Positions 1 to 12,649 of a stretch of 64,000 nucleotides of DNA are shown one piece after another (position 1 is the first letter of the stretch; every line of letters begins with the position of its first letter). The notes beneath the pieces are model-generated. The model did not search any database. It worked only from the letters and a program-made list of their open reading frames with translations, and had not been told where the DNA came from. The position numbers and the translations under genes are program-made. This stretch comes from Ceriagrion tenellum (Eukaryota > Arthropoda > Insecta > Odonata > Coenagrionidae): NCBI GenBank assembly GCA_963169105.1, contig OY720639.1, positions 51,937,848 to 52,001,847 of the forward strand. Reading direction: 5' to 3'.

Positions 1-1088
1 TTGCAAGCTTCAAGATGAAAATGCATACATGTTCTCGGAGAGACCATCCAAACATTAAATTTGTTATGAGCAAGCACCTAATATCACAGTCTGTATATAT
101 ATTTGATAATTTCACTTACTATCCGCCACAATTGTCACTCGTCTAAATGAAAACGAGGCCCCATTTTGACGAGAGTTCGAAAAAGTTAACACATGTGATT
201 TTTAAAATCCCTAACGATTTTAGCAAGCAAATGTCTAAACCTAAACATCTAAGAAAAGATTCTCATCTATGAAGTGTATTTATTATGGTTTAATGAATAT
301 TAATAATACATCACTGCATTTTTTTCCACCAATTATTATTCAAGTGACGTAAGTACGCAATAAAGAAGAAATAGTGTTCTATAAGATGCATTGAAAGGAA
401 GTCATACTTAATTCATCGCAAATCTTTTCTACACATGCTACACATTACTTCTACAATGCATTTTGGCTTAATTAGCCATTATCATGTACATTTTTTAGGA
501 TTTTCATGATTATGGGATAGGGGTAACGAAATTTTCAAAATCCTGTGAGGCAGGGGATAAAGGTTCAGAGCGGAGGGTCAGTCAAAAAGCTTTCTAATTG
601 CAGCCAACACGAGGGTTTTGAGAACCCACCACTCCTACCGTCCAGTTTCGACTCGTCTCACAATTAGACCTCAATGTAGGGTTCATTTTAAAGTCAAATC
701 GATGGGTTTTTCTCAACGTATACCTTGCTTGCGCGCGTCTCGTGCCTTTTTCGCGATATTACACGCTATCCCTGCCTTTTTCTCGATGCCTCTCTCTCTT
801 CCCCTCCGTCCTTTTCCTTCACTCGCTACCTCTTATCTACCCTACTTGACGCACTGGGGTGCATCGGGAACGTTTCCAAAAGTTTACCTTCTAGTTTTTC
901 GCCATCTACTTTCCATTTCAAAATTGAAATAAAGTACTACGCAACCCTATTAAAAGGATAAGATTTACAACTAGGCCACTTGCCGTCATCACATTGTCCA
1001 CGCTGAATGCGACCTGTGGGAAAAACAAGGCAAAGATTCATATTTTTTCACACAAATATCATGGGGTAAAGGGAGAAGGCTGGACCCG
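1..1088. other. AT-rich non-coding stretch, nothing recognised
   Basis: I see no conserved protein motif, RNA gene or repeat boundary here. Two short overlapping open frames at 618-961 have no recognisable domain and sit in a locally C+T-rich patch, so I treat them as chance. Confidence 0.5.
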
Positions 1089-1680
1089 TTGGTGGGAGTT
1101 TCGGCAAGAATAACTAACTCCACTCGTCCCCGAGTCTCTCCTCCCTGTCTCTCTTTAACTCGTTCCCACAGTGTCCCTTCTCGATCTTTCTCTCCTCTCT
1201 CTACCCCTTTGCCTGTCTCTCTCTCTCCCTCGGTGCTGTGGGAAAGAAAGGGTTGGAATTACACTTCCGTCGTTAATGCGCCCTGGGTACGGAGAGAAGG
1301 GTTGGTCGTTGAAGACTACCGCAAAAGAGGAGGGGTGTTTTTTTATGAGTGAGAAACAGGAGTGGGGTCTTTTGGTAGGGGAGGGGGTGGGTGGGATGCA
1401 GGGAGTTGGGGGTGTGTCAGAATGACTGGGGGAGTGGGAGAAAGAGGGCGGGTATATATGAAGGCGAAGCGCTCAGCAAACGCTTAGGGAAGCGGCGGTG
1501 GTTTTTAATGGCCCCCGGCGAAAATTTTCAGGAGACGGGCGATAGGCAGTTCTCGCGAGAAGGGATGGTAGATATGAGGAAAGTGAGGAGAGTTAGCAGG
1601 AGTGGATACATCTGCATACCACTCTGTGAGCCACCACAAGGGCGTGTGGCAGTAGGTGTCCGCACGTTGGATATTTCTTG
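1089..1680. repeat. C+T-rich then G+A-rich GC-richer island
   Basis: The plus strand is strongly pyrimidine-rich at about 1110-1235 and switches to purine-rich at about 1240-1580. The block is GC-richer than its AT-rich flanks and contains CpGs. A GC-box-like string (1444-1451) lies directly before a TATA-like string (1453-1459), which could be a core promoter, but no coding exon follows. Open frames here (1089-1352, 1391-1681) are low in complexity and match nothing I know. Confidence 0.45.
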
Positions 1681-3580
1681 ACAAAATAAAACAATAAAAA
1701 ATGGAAACATAAAAGATTCGGCGATACTTGAAGTGCCAAAGTTATTGCTAGATGTACCACAAACTCACTATTAACTTGACCAAAGAAAACGTTTCGGGAA
1801 AAAATGTAATCGGTTACTTTGTGTGCTATTTGTCTTATATGCGCAATGGTATCGACGTTATTGTTATGAATTATTGCATGCGACTTGCTTATTTACAAGT
1901 TTTTACCATAAGACAATACATAGGTGACTATTTTAAAGTTTGAATAAAAAAATGCTGTTTTGTATATTCTAATCTCCAAAAATAGAACGTCACAAAGAAT
2001 AGGGAAATCCCTAAAGCTAGCGAAAAATGACAAAATCGGGGCAAAGGGAAGGTGAGAGGATTGTAGTATTATTCCCAATACTGAATGGATTCACAGACAC
2101 ATACATCCGTCAAGGCTTTCGTCAACTCCATACATTGCTTTTTGTGTTTTCTCGCATCTATTTTTGTAGCAATAACTTTTTCCTTTCATATTTTTGGAAT
2201 CACAGTTCACTGGAACATTGAATTTCCCGAATGGTCACGAAATATTTAAAAATATTTTACTTGATCTATCGCTAATTTTTGTAGAGAGGGCGAATTTTTC
2301 TGAAACTTGTGAATTACCGGAATAAAGAGTTAGTACGTGTGAATTAAGGATGAAGGATTCTAGAGACGGAGCTGGAAGTCATTTATTTAAATAAAAAATC
2401 ATGGCATTTCTCATATTTCTTTTATTTTCTTTCTAATTACTTCGCAGCTTAACAGCGCACGTGCCTTCTACTCTTCACAGTCTCAGCGCAAAAGGTTATG
2501 CACACCAAAAGAGATCGGGAGCATAGCTGACGGGCACCAAACAACAATAATGACGATAATCGCATCCGCGATAATTGTATTGTGTTGATTTTCCGTTAAG
2601 GTTTTGAACATGGATATCGTACAGAATTCCATAACTTCATGGTAAAAAGCGCACATTCTCAAACAATGTTTTAAAAATAATTTTATAACTATGCAAAAAC
2701 CTTCTGGCCGTGACCGTTTTGCATCCAAAGAATGGCTCCTACCAGCCATCGCAAATCATTCTATTCAACATTATTTTTTCCTGCTGATAAGTACCGATCT
2801 GCGCTGAGACCGATGTGAGACCGACATAACTATTTAAATTGATTTTAGTGGAATTGTAATATTTTATTGACCCTAAACTCCAACAGCTGTATTAATCGAA
2901 AGCTCTCAATGGCGCAACTATAATACGCACCTTAGTTCAGCCATTTTTGTACTTGGAGTGACCAAAAATTTTACTAGATAAAATGAGTTTTGACTGTGTT
3001 CCTCCGCTCTAGTATAAATCCATATGGTATTGCATAGCCTCCCTGCCCTTTAAAACGTTGCAGCGGGAATTTCATCATTTTCCCGAAGGGAAAGAAAGCT
3101 TCGACATTTTGCCCATCACCAACCACATCGGAAAGATTGCCGTAAAATTATCCCAGAATATTCGAAAAGGTAAAAACCCTTTTACACTTTCAGAAGGGAG
3201 TTGATGGATAAAAGGTTACACTGATGGTGGGATTATTCATGTCACATTCCAGTTTCGGAATTCATGAAAAAACAATGTCACACCACATTTTGGGAAATTT
3301 CCATATAATTAAAAAATTTCCATATAAATAAAATTATCCCCATGAATCATCACATTGAGTCAGTCATCTGGTAGTCGCTCACCCCCATAAAACCAAACTG
3401 ATATTGTAGAAGAAAATGTTTGCAGAATCTAGGATACATTTAGATATTACACTATTTTCTATAATGTCAGGTTAAAATTGATAGTCTAAGGAGTTTGATA
3501 GTCTTAATTGTCATATCGCGTGGCAGTTAACTTGGCCATCATCTGTCACCCTAAGGGTTTCATCAAATTACTCATCATCA
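1681..3580. other. AT-rich non-coding stretch, nothing recognised
   Basis: No recognisable gene or repeat. A short local duplication of the string TTTCCATATAA occurs near 3298-3330. Confidence 0.5.
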
Positions 3581-3588
3581 GTTACCTG

Positions 3589-3630
3589 ATGATGTCTATG
3601 TAAGCTCAAAAACATCGTGACCATAGTAAT
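3589..3630 (+). other. Hammerhead-core-like / Penelope terminal-repeat-like motif
   Basis: A CTGATGA string is followed after about 15 bases by AAAACATCG and then GTGACCATAGTAAT. Penelope-like terminal repeats often carry a minimal hammerhead ribozyme with the core CUGAUGA, helix II, then GAAAC. The expected GAAA is degenerate here (AAAA) and helix II is not convincing, so this is at best a decayed remnant. The CTGATGATG also pairs with CATCATCAG just upstream (9-bp stem, about 3574-3598), so the motif could be coincidental. Confidence 0.25.
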
Positions 3631-6600
3631 TATTCGCGAAATAGTACCATTTCATTTTGATAACTTGCCTGGTTATAGTTAACCACTAGATAACCTAGCC
3701 TTTTCGTAAATTCGATTTTGACTGAGAATCCGGGTTATGTGATTTCGTCAAACTATCGGTTAGTTGAGAGCAGCCCTCTGACACTGCCCGCGCAAAATTG
3801 GCCTCTTATTGTCCGCTTAGTTCAGGCATTTGACGTCGAGCGCTAGCTGTTCACTCGTCCGCTTACCCGCCGGTGAAAATATGGAAACGAATCAATTTCA
3901 ACTGCCATGGTCCTAATAAAAAATGATGAGTGAAATTATTTACTGTTCACATAAAGAAAATATATATTTAATGAATAAAACACTAGAATTCCAAAGTTTA
4001 TCGTCCAAATTGTCCTGTTACTGAGCAACGAAAAACAGTTTATCACACATTTTTAATGTACCTTGCACGGCCGATTTACATGCTTTACTCCGTTGATATG
4101 ACCTCTGATAATGAAGGTCAATATAATGTTGCAATAAGAAATGCGTGGTAACGACGAACTATTTTTTATAATCGTAATCAACGCTTATCGGTCCCTCAGT
4201 TCAACCAAGCAGTTACCCTCTTGCCAATTAAAAATTACGATGAAGATCCTATCTGGAGTTAATGGTAAACTGTTTCCGAGGAAGAAGTTTACCATTAACT
4301 ACAGACAGTGCGATTATCTCCTCTAAAATCAATGCTTATTTAGTTGTAGAATGAAAGAAATACGTATTAGGGAATTAAACATTTTAATGCAACTTGCGAA
4401 ACCTTATGTCGAGGAAAATTGGGACATTTATTTCTTCAAAGAGTATTCCATTTTAGATTCCGAATTACAACCATTAGCAAACTTACTCATACACATACTG
4501 ACGTAATGGTGAATAATAAAGGCCAAGGTTTCCTCAAAATGTTCTGGGCTAGACAATATCAAATCACTTCTGTTGTGAAGGATATCAATTAACACAATTT
4601 CAAAAACGTTCGCTTTCACGCAATGTAAAACAAGCAAGTTTACAACGTAACGTAAAAAAGAAATATATGTAAATAAAGGGGCAAAATTGCCCCTTTGGTT
4701 TTATTCTCTGCTAATTTACCCACAGGGTGCACCAAATACGCTAGAGGGCTTTGAAATTCCAAGCGGCACGCATCGAAACGAGAATACTTCACCATTCGTT
4801 GAGAAATTATTATCTTGTGAATGTGACCCATATTCGCACTCGGCAACTTGCACCCTATTGCGATTATCCGTCATAAATGTAGTTACATTTTTTTCAGATT
4901 TACCACTTTTGTTATTTGATATCAGTGGATGGACAATTATTGATATTAGGTTGAACTATGAGCATCCTTCACACAAATCGATTATATTATTATGCCGGGA
5001 TGCTCTAGAATATGTTTGTGGCTGTGCTTTTCTCTTAAACAAGGAATACGTACTTGCACTATATGTAATAGATAGTTCACTATTTCTAGACAAACTAGCA
5101 CTAAACATCCCAATTTACTTCTCTTTACAGGTATGATTTCTAAGCATTAGTCCTGTTTACGCAACTATCTCTCCATTTCTGAGCTATACACAATGGTAAA
5201 TTCGCAATAAGGAAATGATTTTGTTCATATAGTTCAAACTTATACTATTCAAAACGGACCTCCTCAAAGACATTTCTTAAAGTAATTAAAATGTTAAAAG
5301 TATTAAGGTTGTAAACATCAACATTCGAAAAATAATAGATATTATTTATAAGCATTGTCTTTGTGACCACTATTGCCATTTGATTCTTAAACGCTCATTG
5401 CCCATATCATTCGACACAGAAACGTAAGTAATGAAAAAACCTTTTCTTGACTATAGAGAGATTGGAGAGCTGAATTTGCTCATGAAGAAATCTTCCATCC
5501 ACTCCAACTAAAAAAAATTTGTACTAATAAAACTTCAATTCAATCAGTTTTATAAAAATCGACGGTATGAAAAAACGCCACTGGTTTTATTAACTTCATC
5601 CTCGAAAGTCAAAATGGATTCCTAATCAAATTATTAATATAGGCATCTCACGAAGCCCTCGGTCCTTCAAATACCGAGACGTATCAATTATTCATTTCAG
5701 CTCGCTTCCCTTTGTCTCAACGTCCTCGAAAAGAAATAGGCGCTTTTCCACCCACCGTTCAGGACGAATTAATAAAAAAACCTCCATCTTTCTTGGATTC
5801 GCTGGATTGAAATGAGATGAGGGAATAAGGGGATCGGAAACTTTTTTTCAAAAAACATCTGTTTCCCATTCTTTTCCTCCTTCCAAGGCTTCTAACGTGA
5901 ACTAGACGCTTTCCTCGGTTGATCTGGAAATAACTGATAGAATAGCCAACTATAATCAAACTGCTGCCCTTCGTACTCCCGACATTTTGTTTCCTGTTCA
6001 CTCTCATACCGGTCATTAAACGGGGGAAAAGCTTATAGTAAATGTAGCAAGCTGCATCCGCGTCCTCAGTCATCCTCGACATGAAAGGCCAAAACGGAAG
6101 GTTTTCTTTTCAAAAACGCAATGATTGCTTGTATTTTCGCAAGGCTAATTATGTACGAAAGCAAATGCGCCTAATTAGGCAATGACGATGAATAATTCAC
6201 GATCTGAGTTGAAGGGTGCAAGTAATAGTAGACGGACGGCCATTACCCCTACAGCTAACGTCTGTAGCGTCGTTTTTTAATCCAGTTAGCAGTTATATTA
6301 CACGGAAACATTACCACTTCCTCATCCATCTGTAACTTTCAACTATTACATCACATTTAAATTACTTTTGTACTTTACGGTAACCTATTAACATCTTGTA
6401 AAATACAACTATTCCGCCATTTCCTTCAGTTATTTAAATACATGAGCACAGAATGTTTCTCTTTCACTTCAAATTCCTAAGGGGGCATACTGTACGTCCT
6501 TTGAGTTTAACGTAATACGTAGAGGAATGTCATCCAAAGCTCAAAAAAAGAGTAAGCAACACTGAGCTGGTGTAATCCTACGGCTTAAAATATCCAGGAC

Positions 6601-7800
6601 ATATAGAACAGTTTGAGAATAAAAATATATAGAGACCAGAGGTCCAATAATCCATCGAAAATGAAGTACCCTTATTCATTAAATGCCATAACTTTCCATG
6701 CATAAATAATATGAATGACAAGATAAGACGTTAATGCATGGCTTTTTCATAAATTTTATGGCAATGTAAAAAACAAGAAAGAATGTAGACAATTAGAGGG
6801 GACATAACTCGCAATGAAACTATAAAAAGCAAATATTCTAAAAATGTGGTTTTCCGGTGAGAATGGTCTTGTTACCACTAAAGAGGAGAGTAAAACAATT
6901 GACAAGATATTCTCGTAATGGCACAGTCTTTGTCACCCTTTGATAGTTTCCTAGTTTCCCAGAGGTTATTTTGTGATATTCTAATATCAATGCAAAGGGA
7001 CTGCTCTCGCCAAGTGTAAGGTTAAATTGAAATAGCTCGTTGCAAAAATTATACCAAATCATTCTTGATTAATCATCCATGTCCTTCTCCCACTTTTTTC
7101 TCACTACTACCTCTACCCTTTACATGGCTGGCGTTCTACACCCATTTTCACACGACTTGGAGGCGGCTGGCGGGAGGATAATTAGATAGTAGGTCACCGA
7201 TTGCGTCAAAATGCTTGCTCACATACAAAGGACTGTGGCAACCTTGGAACGGAAAAGCGTTGAGCCATGGAATTCGCAATGAGGGAATCGATGAACAGAT
7301 AAAAAATTTACAGGCACATGGACGGTGGTCCTTTGTCCCTCCAATATATTTAGAGCATTTTGTAACTTATTGAAGTATGTAGTCTGATGGCAAGGGCGAC
7401 GGTGCGGGGTCAAATTCCGTCGAATTTGAGCCGGATGCAATTATGACCGGAGAACATCGTTTAGCGCCCTAATGTCAGACAGAGAAGGGGTGAATGACTT
7501 CCGCTCTCCCACAAGAAACTTAAATAGCAATGGAATGGACGCAGTTTTCCGGGCTCTCCTTTTAGGATCCTGATGCAATTATCTCGAGCACGCTTACGCT
7601 TCTTCTTACCTCCCCCACTACTCCTTCACTTTTTTTAACAGCGGAGCGAAGATCAATCGTTTCTCCGCCCCCTTCCTGACGCAAATTTACGCACTGAAAA
7701 TTATTTTTTACTCACTTTTTTCGCAGTGAGATCTTTGTATTTTTATATTTATTTTTTAACATAATGGTTGCAGTTGCAACTGACGAGTAGTGGTAGGTAG
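3631..7800. other. AT-rich non-coding stretch, nothing recognised apart from one perfect hairpin
   Basis: I found no conserved coding motif. The longest open frame (4687-5136, 149 codons, plus) has no recognisable domain, no usual codon texture and no neighbouring exon-like frames. The hairpin at 4257-4300 is listed separately. Confidence 0.45.
4257..4300. repeat. Perfect 15-bp inverted repeat (hairpin), 14-base loop
   Basis: AGTTAATGGTAAACT (4257-4271) is exactly the reverse complement of AGTTTACCATTAACT (4286-4300). Pairing stops at both ends. It is too short for a typical miRNA precursor, and no terminator logic applies in a eukaryotic window. It may be a remnant of a small inverted-repeat element. 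Confidence 0.7.
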
Positions 7801-7814
7801 AGAAGATCAAAGCC

Positions 7815-7858
7815 GAATGAGAGAGAGAGAAAGAGCGCGAGAGAAAGAGAGAGGAAGG
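7815..7858 (+). repeat. GA-type microsatellite
   Basis: Imperfect (GA)n tract with interspersed AAAG and GCGC, followed by a GGAAGG-like purine run. Confidence 0.8.
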
Positions 7859-7860
7859 AA

Positions 7861-8690
7861 TTATGCGCCCCCAGTGATCAGAATACCTTAATTACTCCGT
7901 GCCACGCATCGCTGGGCTCGACCCTCAAATCAAGGAAGCGGGGTTGTTACCAGAAGGGCAGGGGATGAAATGGTTGTCTCCCCCTTTTTTAAAGCTACCT
8001 TTTACGTAACCCTTTCTGGCCGTCTCCACCTCTCAGTCTTTCTAACTTCACTTGGAATCGATTCGATGGGGGAGAAAAAGGACCGCTGCGCAGTTAAAAA
8101 GGAGGGAAGTTACGTGGGACAAAGGACGACATCCATTCTTCTCGTGTCGAAATAATCAACCGCGGACAAAATGGCGGTGGATATGTTTATGTCTATGTGC
8201 CATTCGTCACTCCTCATTTCAATTCGAAGAAATATACTAGCCATAAACCTAAAATAGAGCCACATCTTGATACGTATTTACTTGCACTCATATAGATAAA
8301 GGTAGATATAAAATAATAATATCAAGGAATATGATCGGGCATTAGAAACAAAGATAGAAGAGCACACACCGTGATCCTATCGAACAAGAAATCGGTCTTT
8401 CTATTTTGATTCAAAAGCTAAATTCTATGACGTTTCACACCAATATCATTTCGTGTGACCTCTCAGACGTAGAAAATCTAAGGAATAGGTAATAATAGTG
8501 GGATGCAACGTACTAGATATAAACCATCAAGTTTAACTATTCACCAGTTCCTAATTTTAGCATTTGGCCTGCCTAAAAATTGCGGCCATTTTGATCATAT
8601 ATTTTTCACAAATTAGGTAATACATAATTTAGACCTTTCACGCCGCCCGCGCGCCAGCGAAACAAGTAGCAACAACAAGTAGTAAACTAT
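7861..8690. other. Non-coding stretch, nothing recognised
   Basis: No gene or repeat could be supported; the short overlapping frames near 7970-8240 look like chance. Confidence 0.5.
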
Positions 8691-8702
8691 CGCTTCCTAC
8701 CT

Positions 8703-8765
8703 GGCCGATCCGGTGGCTCAGGGCTAGCGTTCTCGCCTGTCAAGCGGCTTTGATTCCCGTTTCTG
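8703..8765 (+). mobile_element. tRNA-Asp-like SINE head
   Basis: The segment resembles a tRNA gene with internal RNA polymerase III boxes. A box-A-like TGGCTCAGGG lies at 8714-8723, an anticodon-arm-like CTCGCCTGTCAAGCGG at about 8732-8747, and a box-B-like CTTTGATTCCC at 8748-8758. The anticodon arm closely follows that of tRNA-Asp (anticodon GTC within CTGTCAA). The variable region between anticodon arm and box B is shortened and no cloverleaf acceptor stem closes, so this is a tRNA-derived SINE head or tRNA pseudogene rather than a working tRNA. It lies directly upstream of the promoter-like block at 8810-8935. Confidence 0.6.
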
Positions 8766-8809
8766 GAGTTCACTATTTGCTAATGCTTTTTTCTCGCACT
8801 TTTTCGATT

Positions 8810-8935
8810 GTTCTAGACCATTGTTCTGGCATTTTCCTGAAATTGTTTAGCATATTCTAGAATGGTCGCTCTCAGTATAAATACTGAAGCCCTAGGCCCT
8901 ACGAGCCAATCTTGTATCGACATCGGAACAATAAA
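8810..8935 (+). promoter_or_regulatory. Heat-shock-element cluster, TATA box and AATAAA (LTR-like or hsp-promoter-like)
   Basis: Several alternating TTC/GAA pentamers occur at 8810-8862: GTTCT near 8810, GTTCT near 8823, a TTTCC-TGAAA pair at about 8833-8842, and the palindrome TTCTAGAA at 8855-8862. A TATAAATA follows at 8876-8883, then AATAAA at 8930-8935. Clustered heat-shock elements 15-65 bp upstream of a TATA box are the hallmark of heat-inducible promoters. A TATA box followed within about 55 bp by AATAAA is also typical of the U3-R part of a retroelement LTR. No heat-shock coding sequence and no LTR-element gag/pol follows, so an orphan LTR fragment or part of a composite SINE is more likely than a gene promoter. 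Confidence 0.4.
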
Positions 8936-8960
8936 CAGCGGTAGAACTTAATACAAGTCA

Positions 8961-10370
8961 GTTCAATCGCTAGCTGAGCTAATCAACCATCAGCTACAAA
9001 TATATCTATTAAGTATACAGTAATACGCTTTACCATACTTGCATTTATGCCATCAAATTAATATAATTTTAACTCGTTGTTATTGAAGATTTACAGGCTT
9101 AGGTGCAATAAATTTTATCACTTAACATCTCATATTTTCCGTTTCAATCGCTTCCAAGAAGCCCTTACGCGAATCAGATGAGCAAAGAGGTTGAGAATAA
9201 TGGAAAAGCATATATCTTCGTGAAATACCATAGTACTACAGTTTCTGGGATAATGATAATTCCATTTGTGAGAAAAAGCACACGCATAGTTATTAAAGGC
9301 GGATAGAACCGGTATCAGGCACTATCCCTGCACATATAGGACTTCATAATCCGAAACCCGAGAGAAGCAGAAATAGTTCACAGGCAACAAACCATTTGAC
9401 TGTAAATCAATTCCCTATTGGTAGGGGTGAATTATATTTTTTAGCATCGTTCTGCCAGACAAAGAGTGCATCACTGTCCCAATGTTGGTCTAGGGGAGTC
9501 ACAGAGAGTTGTATATCAACTTCAAGAGTTACTAAGGATAAAGGAAGCCCATTATGGTTGCCGAATTTGTGACACGCGTAGAAAAAACAGCACGGAAATT
9601 CATTGGACTCTCTCATCCAAAAGACCACCATAATCTGTATTTTATCGAAATAAAATAAATATCAGTTGTGTAACATCATAACAAGATATTCTAGTTCATA
9701 CGTATCGTACGTCTGTATAGTGCATTACGAATGTAAAAATATGTTTACATTGTGAAGTTTATCGCACAAGTTAATGTCAGAAAGCAATTTTTAAGTAATT
9801 TTTACACATACACGGTCCTAAAGTCGGCTTCTAAATCTTTTAAAAGTTTTAGCAAGTTGCTTGCTGAAATATATTTTTTGGCTATGTAAACAACAATCTA
9901 TATTCCGCTTTCTTGCGAAATATTTTTTCGCAGAATTAAATTCCCTACCTGCTCTTGCCGAAGGAACTTGCAGAAGTAACTTGCCACAGTAAATTTACTC
10001 AAACAATGGTACCAAAATTAGATCTGTGAATTTCCCTTTCTTTCTTGAGCAGCAAAATTCCAGGAGATTATCAACATATTCCGATTATCCCGATTTGTGA
10101 GACATCCTGATGTCTCATTTGGGAATGACTCGACCGTGATAATGTCATGGACTGATCCGTAATACTAGTCTTAAAAAATATCGAATTTTGATTTATATGA
10201 AGATATGAAATTTCCAAGGTAAATTCCATGGTTCTCGTGACTCGAAGATTCAAGAGCTGGACACCAGAACTCTTCTGACTGAGAGAGAAGATAAGGCAAG
10301 AGGTGTAGCAAGGGCTAACCCACACGATCACACATTTTTCGCCGTACTCTTTCGGCGACTTCATCTTTTT
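8961..10370. other. AT-rich non-coding stretch, nothing recognised
   Basis: No conserved motif, RNA gene or repeat boundary found. Confidence 0.5.
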
Positions 10371-11041
10371 CCGGCAACCCCACAGGCGCCGTCCGAGTCA
10401 TCCCTACCCAGTCCCTCTCGATCCGTTCCCAAAATTTTCCCAGCCCCTACCTCCTCATCCAAAATTTCCCAGTCTCTCTCTCTCACTCCACGTCGTCGTG
10501 GGAGAAACGGACACACTCGATAAGCACTCTGAATACCCAGTCCACTCCCTCACCCCCTCTTTTTGCTTTCAAGGGGCAAGTGGACCACTTGAGCGATCGT
10601 CGCCCGCCGAGGATTTGCCCGGAAGGGAGGGCAGAGGAAAGGTGGACGGACGGTCCGACAGAAGATGGAGAGAGACGCAATATGCATGTATGTATTTACA
10701 TACATAATACATATGTGCGCGTGTGTGTTCACACACAGATGGGCGAGTGCAGGCACTGTGGCATTTTAAAGCCTTGGAGAGTGTTGGAGAGATTAAGTAG
10801 AGACCCAACCCTTTCCCGGCAATCTTTGGTCCAGTGCCTGCAGTCTACATCTCCCTTTCCAGCGTTCTCCCAAGGGTTCTCTGACTCATTCATTCTCTAC
10901 AGACCACACTGCCCCATTAACCACGTTGATGACGAACTAGCGCATGGACTTATCGCATCGAAAACTCGCAGCATTTGGGACGCCGGCCAACGTGAATGCA
11001 TGGTGGAACTTCTGAAGCATTTCCCAAGCAGTAATTTGTAA
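10371..11041. repeat. GC-richer pyrimidine/purine island with an unrecognised open frame
   Basis: C-rich sequence at about 10371-10500 gives way to G-rich sequence by 10600-10680. A 153-codon plus-strand frame (10580-11041) runs through it and through a TG/CA microsatellite. I recognise no domain, and the microsatellite makes a real coding role unlikely. A CpG-rich non-coding island fits better. Confidence 0.4.
10684..10737. repeat. Two adjacent self-complementary microsatellite hairpins
   Basis: ATGTATGTA-TT-TACATACAT forms a perfect 9-bp stem. Some 20 bases further, TGTGTGT-TC-ACACACA forms a 7-bp stem. Both arise from TG/TA-type simple repeats meeting their complement, which suggests slippage or template switching in a short repeat. 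Confidence 0.7.
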
Positions 11042-12640
11042 TCTTAACCACTATGAACAGCATTCTTTCATAAATATGAAACTAAAGTTCTATTTTTAAC
11101 AATATAATCAAATTGAAAATATGCAAAATTCACTGGTTACCATAAAATATAAATTCAACCAAATTGCTCCAGAGCCAGCTTCTTGTTATCATCATCTATT
11201 TTACAACTAATTAAATGAATTAATACTGCACAGTTGAATTTCACTAGTTGTAATAATACTTCATCCACTATTTATAGCCAAAAAAGACGAAGGTATTGGC
11301 AATATATTTTCGGCTAAATAAGAAAATTAGCATGTCTTAAAAATATCGCATACTTTGCTAAAAATTGATAATATTCAAAGTAATAGAGCTCGGTAATGGG
11401 GAGAGAAAAGTAAACCAACTAGCACAAGCCATTATTCTTCACCTGAGTATTTAGTCCTAATTCGAGACTAGGTTTCATAGAATATTTGTAATCGGAATGT
11501 ACGAGAAGGATGCCATACACATTGGAACAAATTTAAGTCTCCTTAACTACAACAGTAAATGACTATGTACAAACTTTTTCCCTTCCTTTTTGGGCCATTT
11601 TACCTCTAACAAAGGAATTCTTTTTTGAAAACTCAATAAACTGCCAATTAGAGTCTATTTTTAATGCATCATGTCTGATGTTTATCAGTGTTCATTCATC
11701 GAAAAGACGAATTAGTCGTTTGCGTTCTTAGGCAAGCGCACCGAAACAAAACTTAGGTAACCTTCAATCAAAATCTTGGGGGAAAATGCTAAAATTAGAA
11801 TATATAACCAATAAAAATTTCTTTGTTTATAAGGGATAAGACCGCTGAACTCTGCGAGTTTTACATGAAGGTCATATTTTTTTAGGTTCTTGCAAAAATT
11901 ATTGCTTTCTACTCGCAGGAACAAGACCTAAGATAGATAGATATATAATTTTCATAACCAAAATGGAGAGAATGAGCTTAAATGAATGAGAATAAATTGG
12001 ATGAAGAGATGATAGACGTATGCCGAGACCAAATAATAATTGGTGGAAGAAGACATAGACCAGCGCCAGTGTAATACTTATAGATTTTCTTTATCTTGTT
12101 CCATCCAAACCTACCTTAACCAGTTACCTCCCAACATAATCATAAACATGTCCCGCACCATGAGTTTCAATGCTGCCATTTCATCAAAAATAATCTTCGA
12201 ATAAATGTAATGATATCGATGGATATAAATATAATTTTTTTAGAATTATACCAAAGGATGTATCTTTCGATGACAACCTAAAACTTAGTGGTGTCAAAAG
12301 ATTATGTGAAATTTGTGGAACCATCAAGTTTTAGAGTAATTATACGTAGATACAAATCGATTTCTGTCTCGGCTGAAACCATAAATAACTTGTTTGAATG
12401 AAAAATTTTAGCCTTGAGTCTCCTCATGGCATGCAAAACTCAGGATAACTATGGGTCCGTCTTTTCCCCTTCGTAAACCTATCTTTCTCCAACGCTCAAA
12501 AGAGGAAGATATGGTCTCAACGGGGCATGCCACGCACGTGCCGCCTTGATCTTGAAGGGAATTTTCTGAAGACGTGGCGAAGTAATTGATCCATAAAGGA
12601 AGGAACAGAGTAAGCGCGCGTAAAGTTGTTTGAGGAGGAA
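11042..12640. other. AT-rich non-coding stretch, nothing recognised
   Basis: No conserved motif, RNA gene or repeat boundary found. Confidence 0.5.
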
Positions 12641-12649
12641 ACGATGCAC

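Noticed and set aside
4687..5136. 149-codon plus-strand frame in AT-rich DNA
   Set aside because: No recognisable motif, no flanking exon-like frames, and a single frame of this length is unsurprising in 64 kb.
10580..11041. 153-codon plus-strand frame
   Set aside because: It reads through a TG/CA microsatellite and a GC-rich island; no domain recognised.
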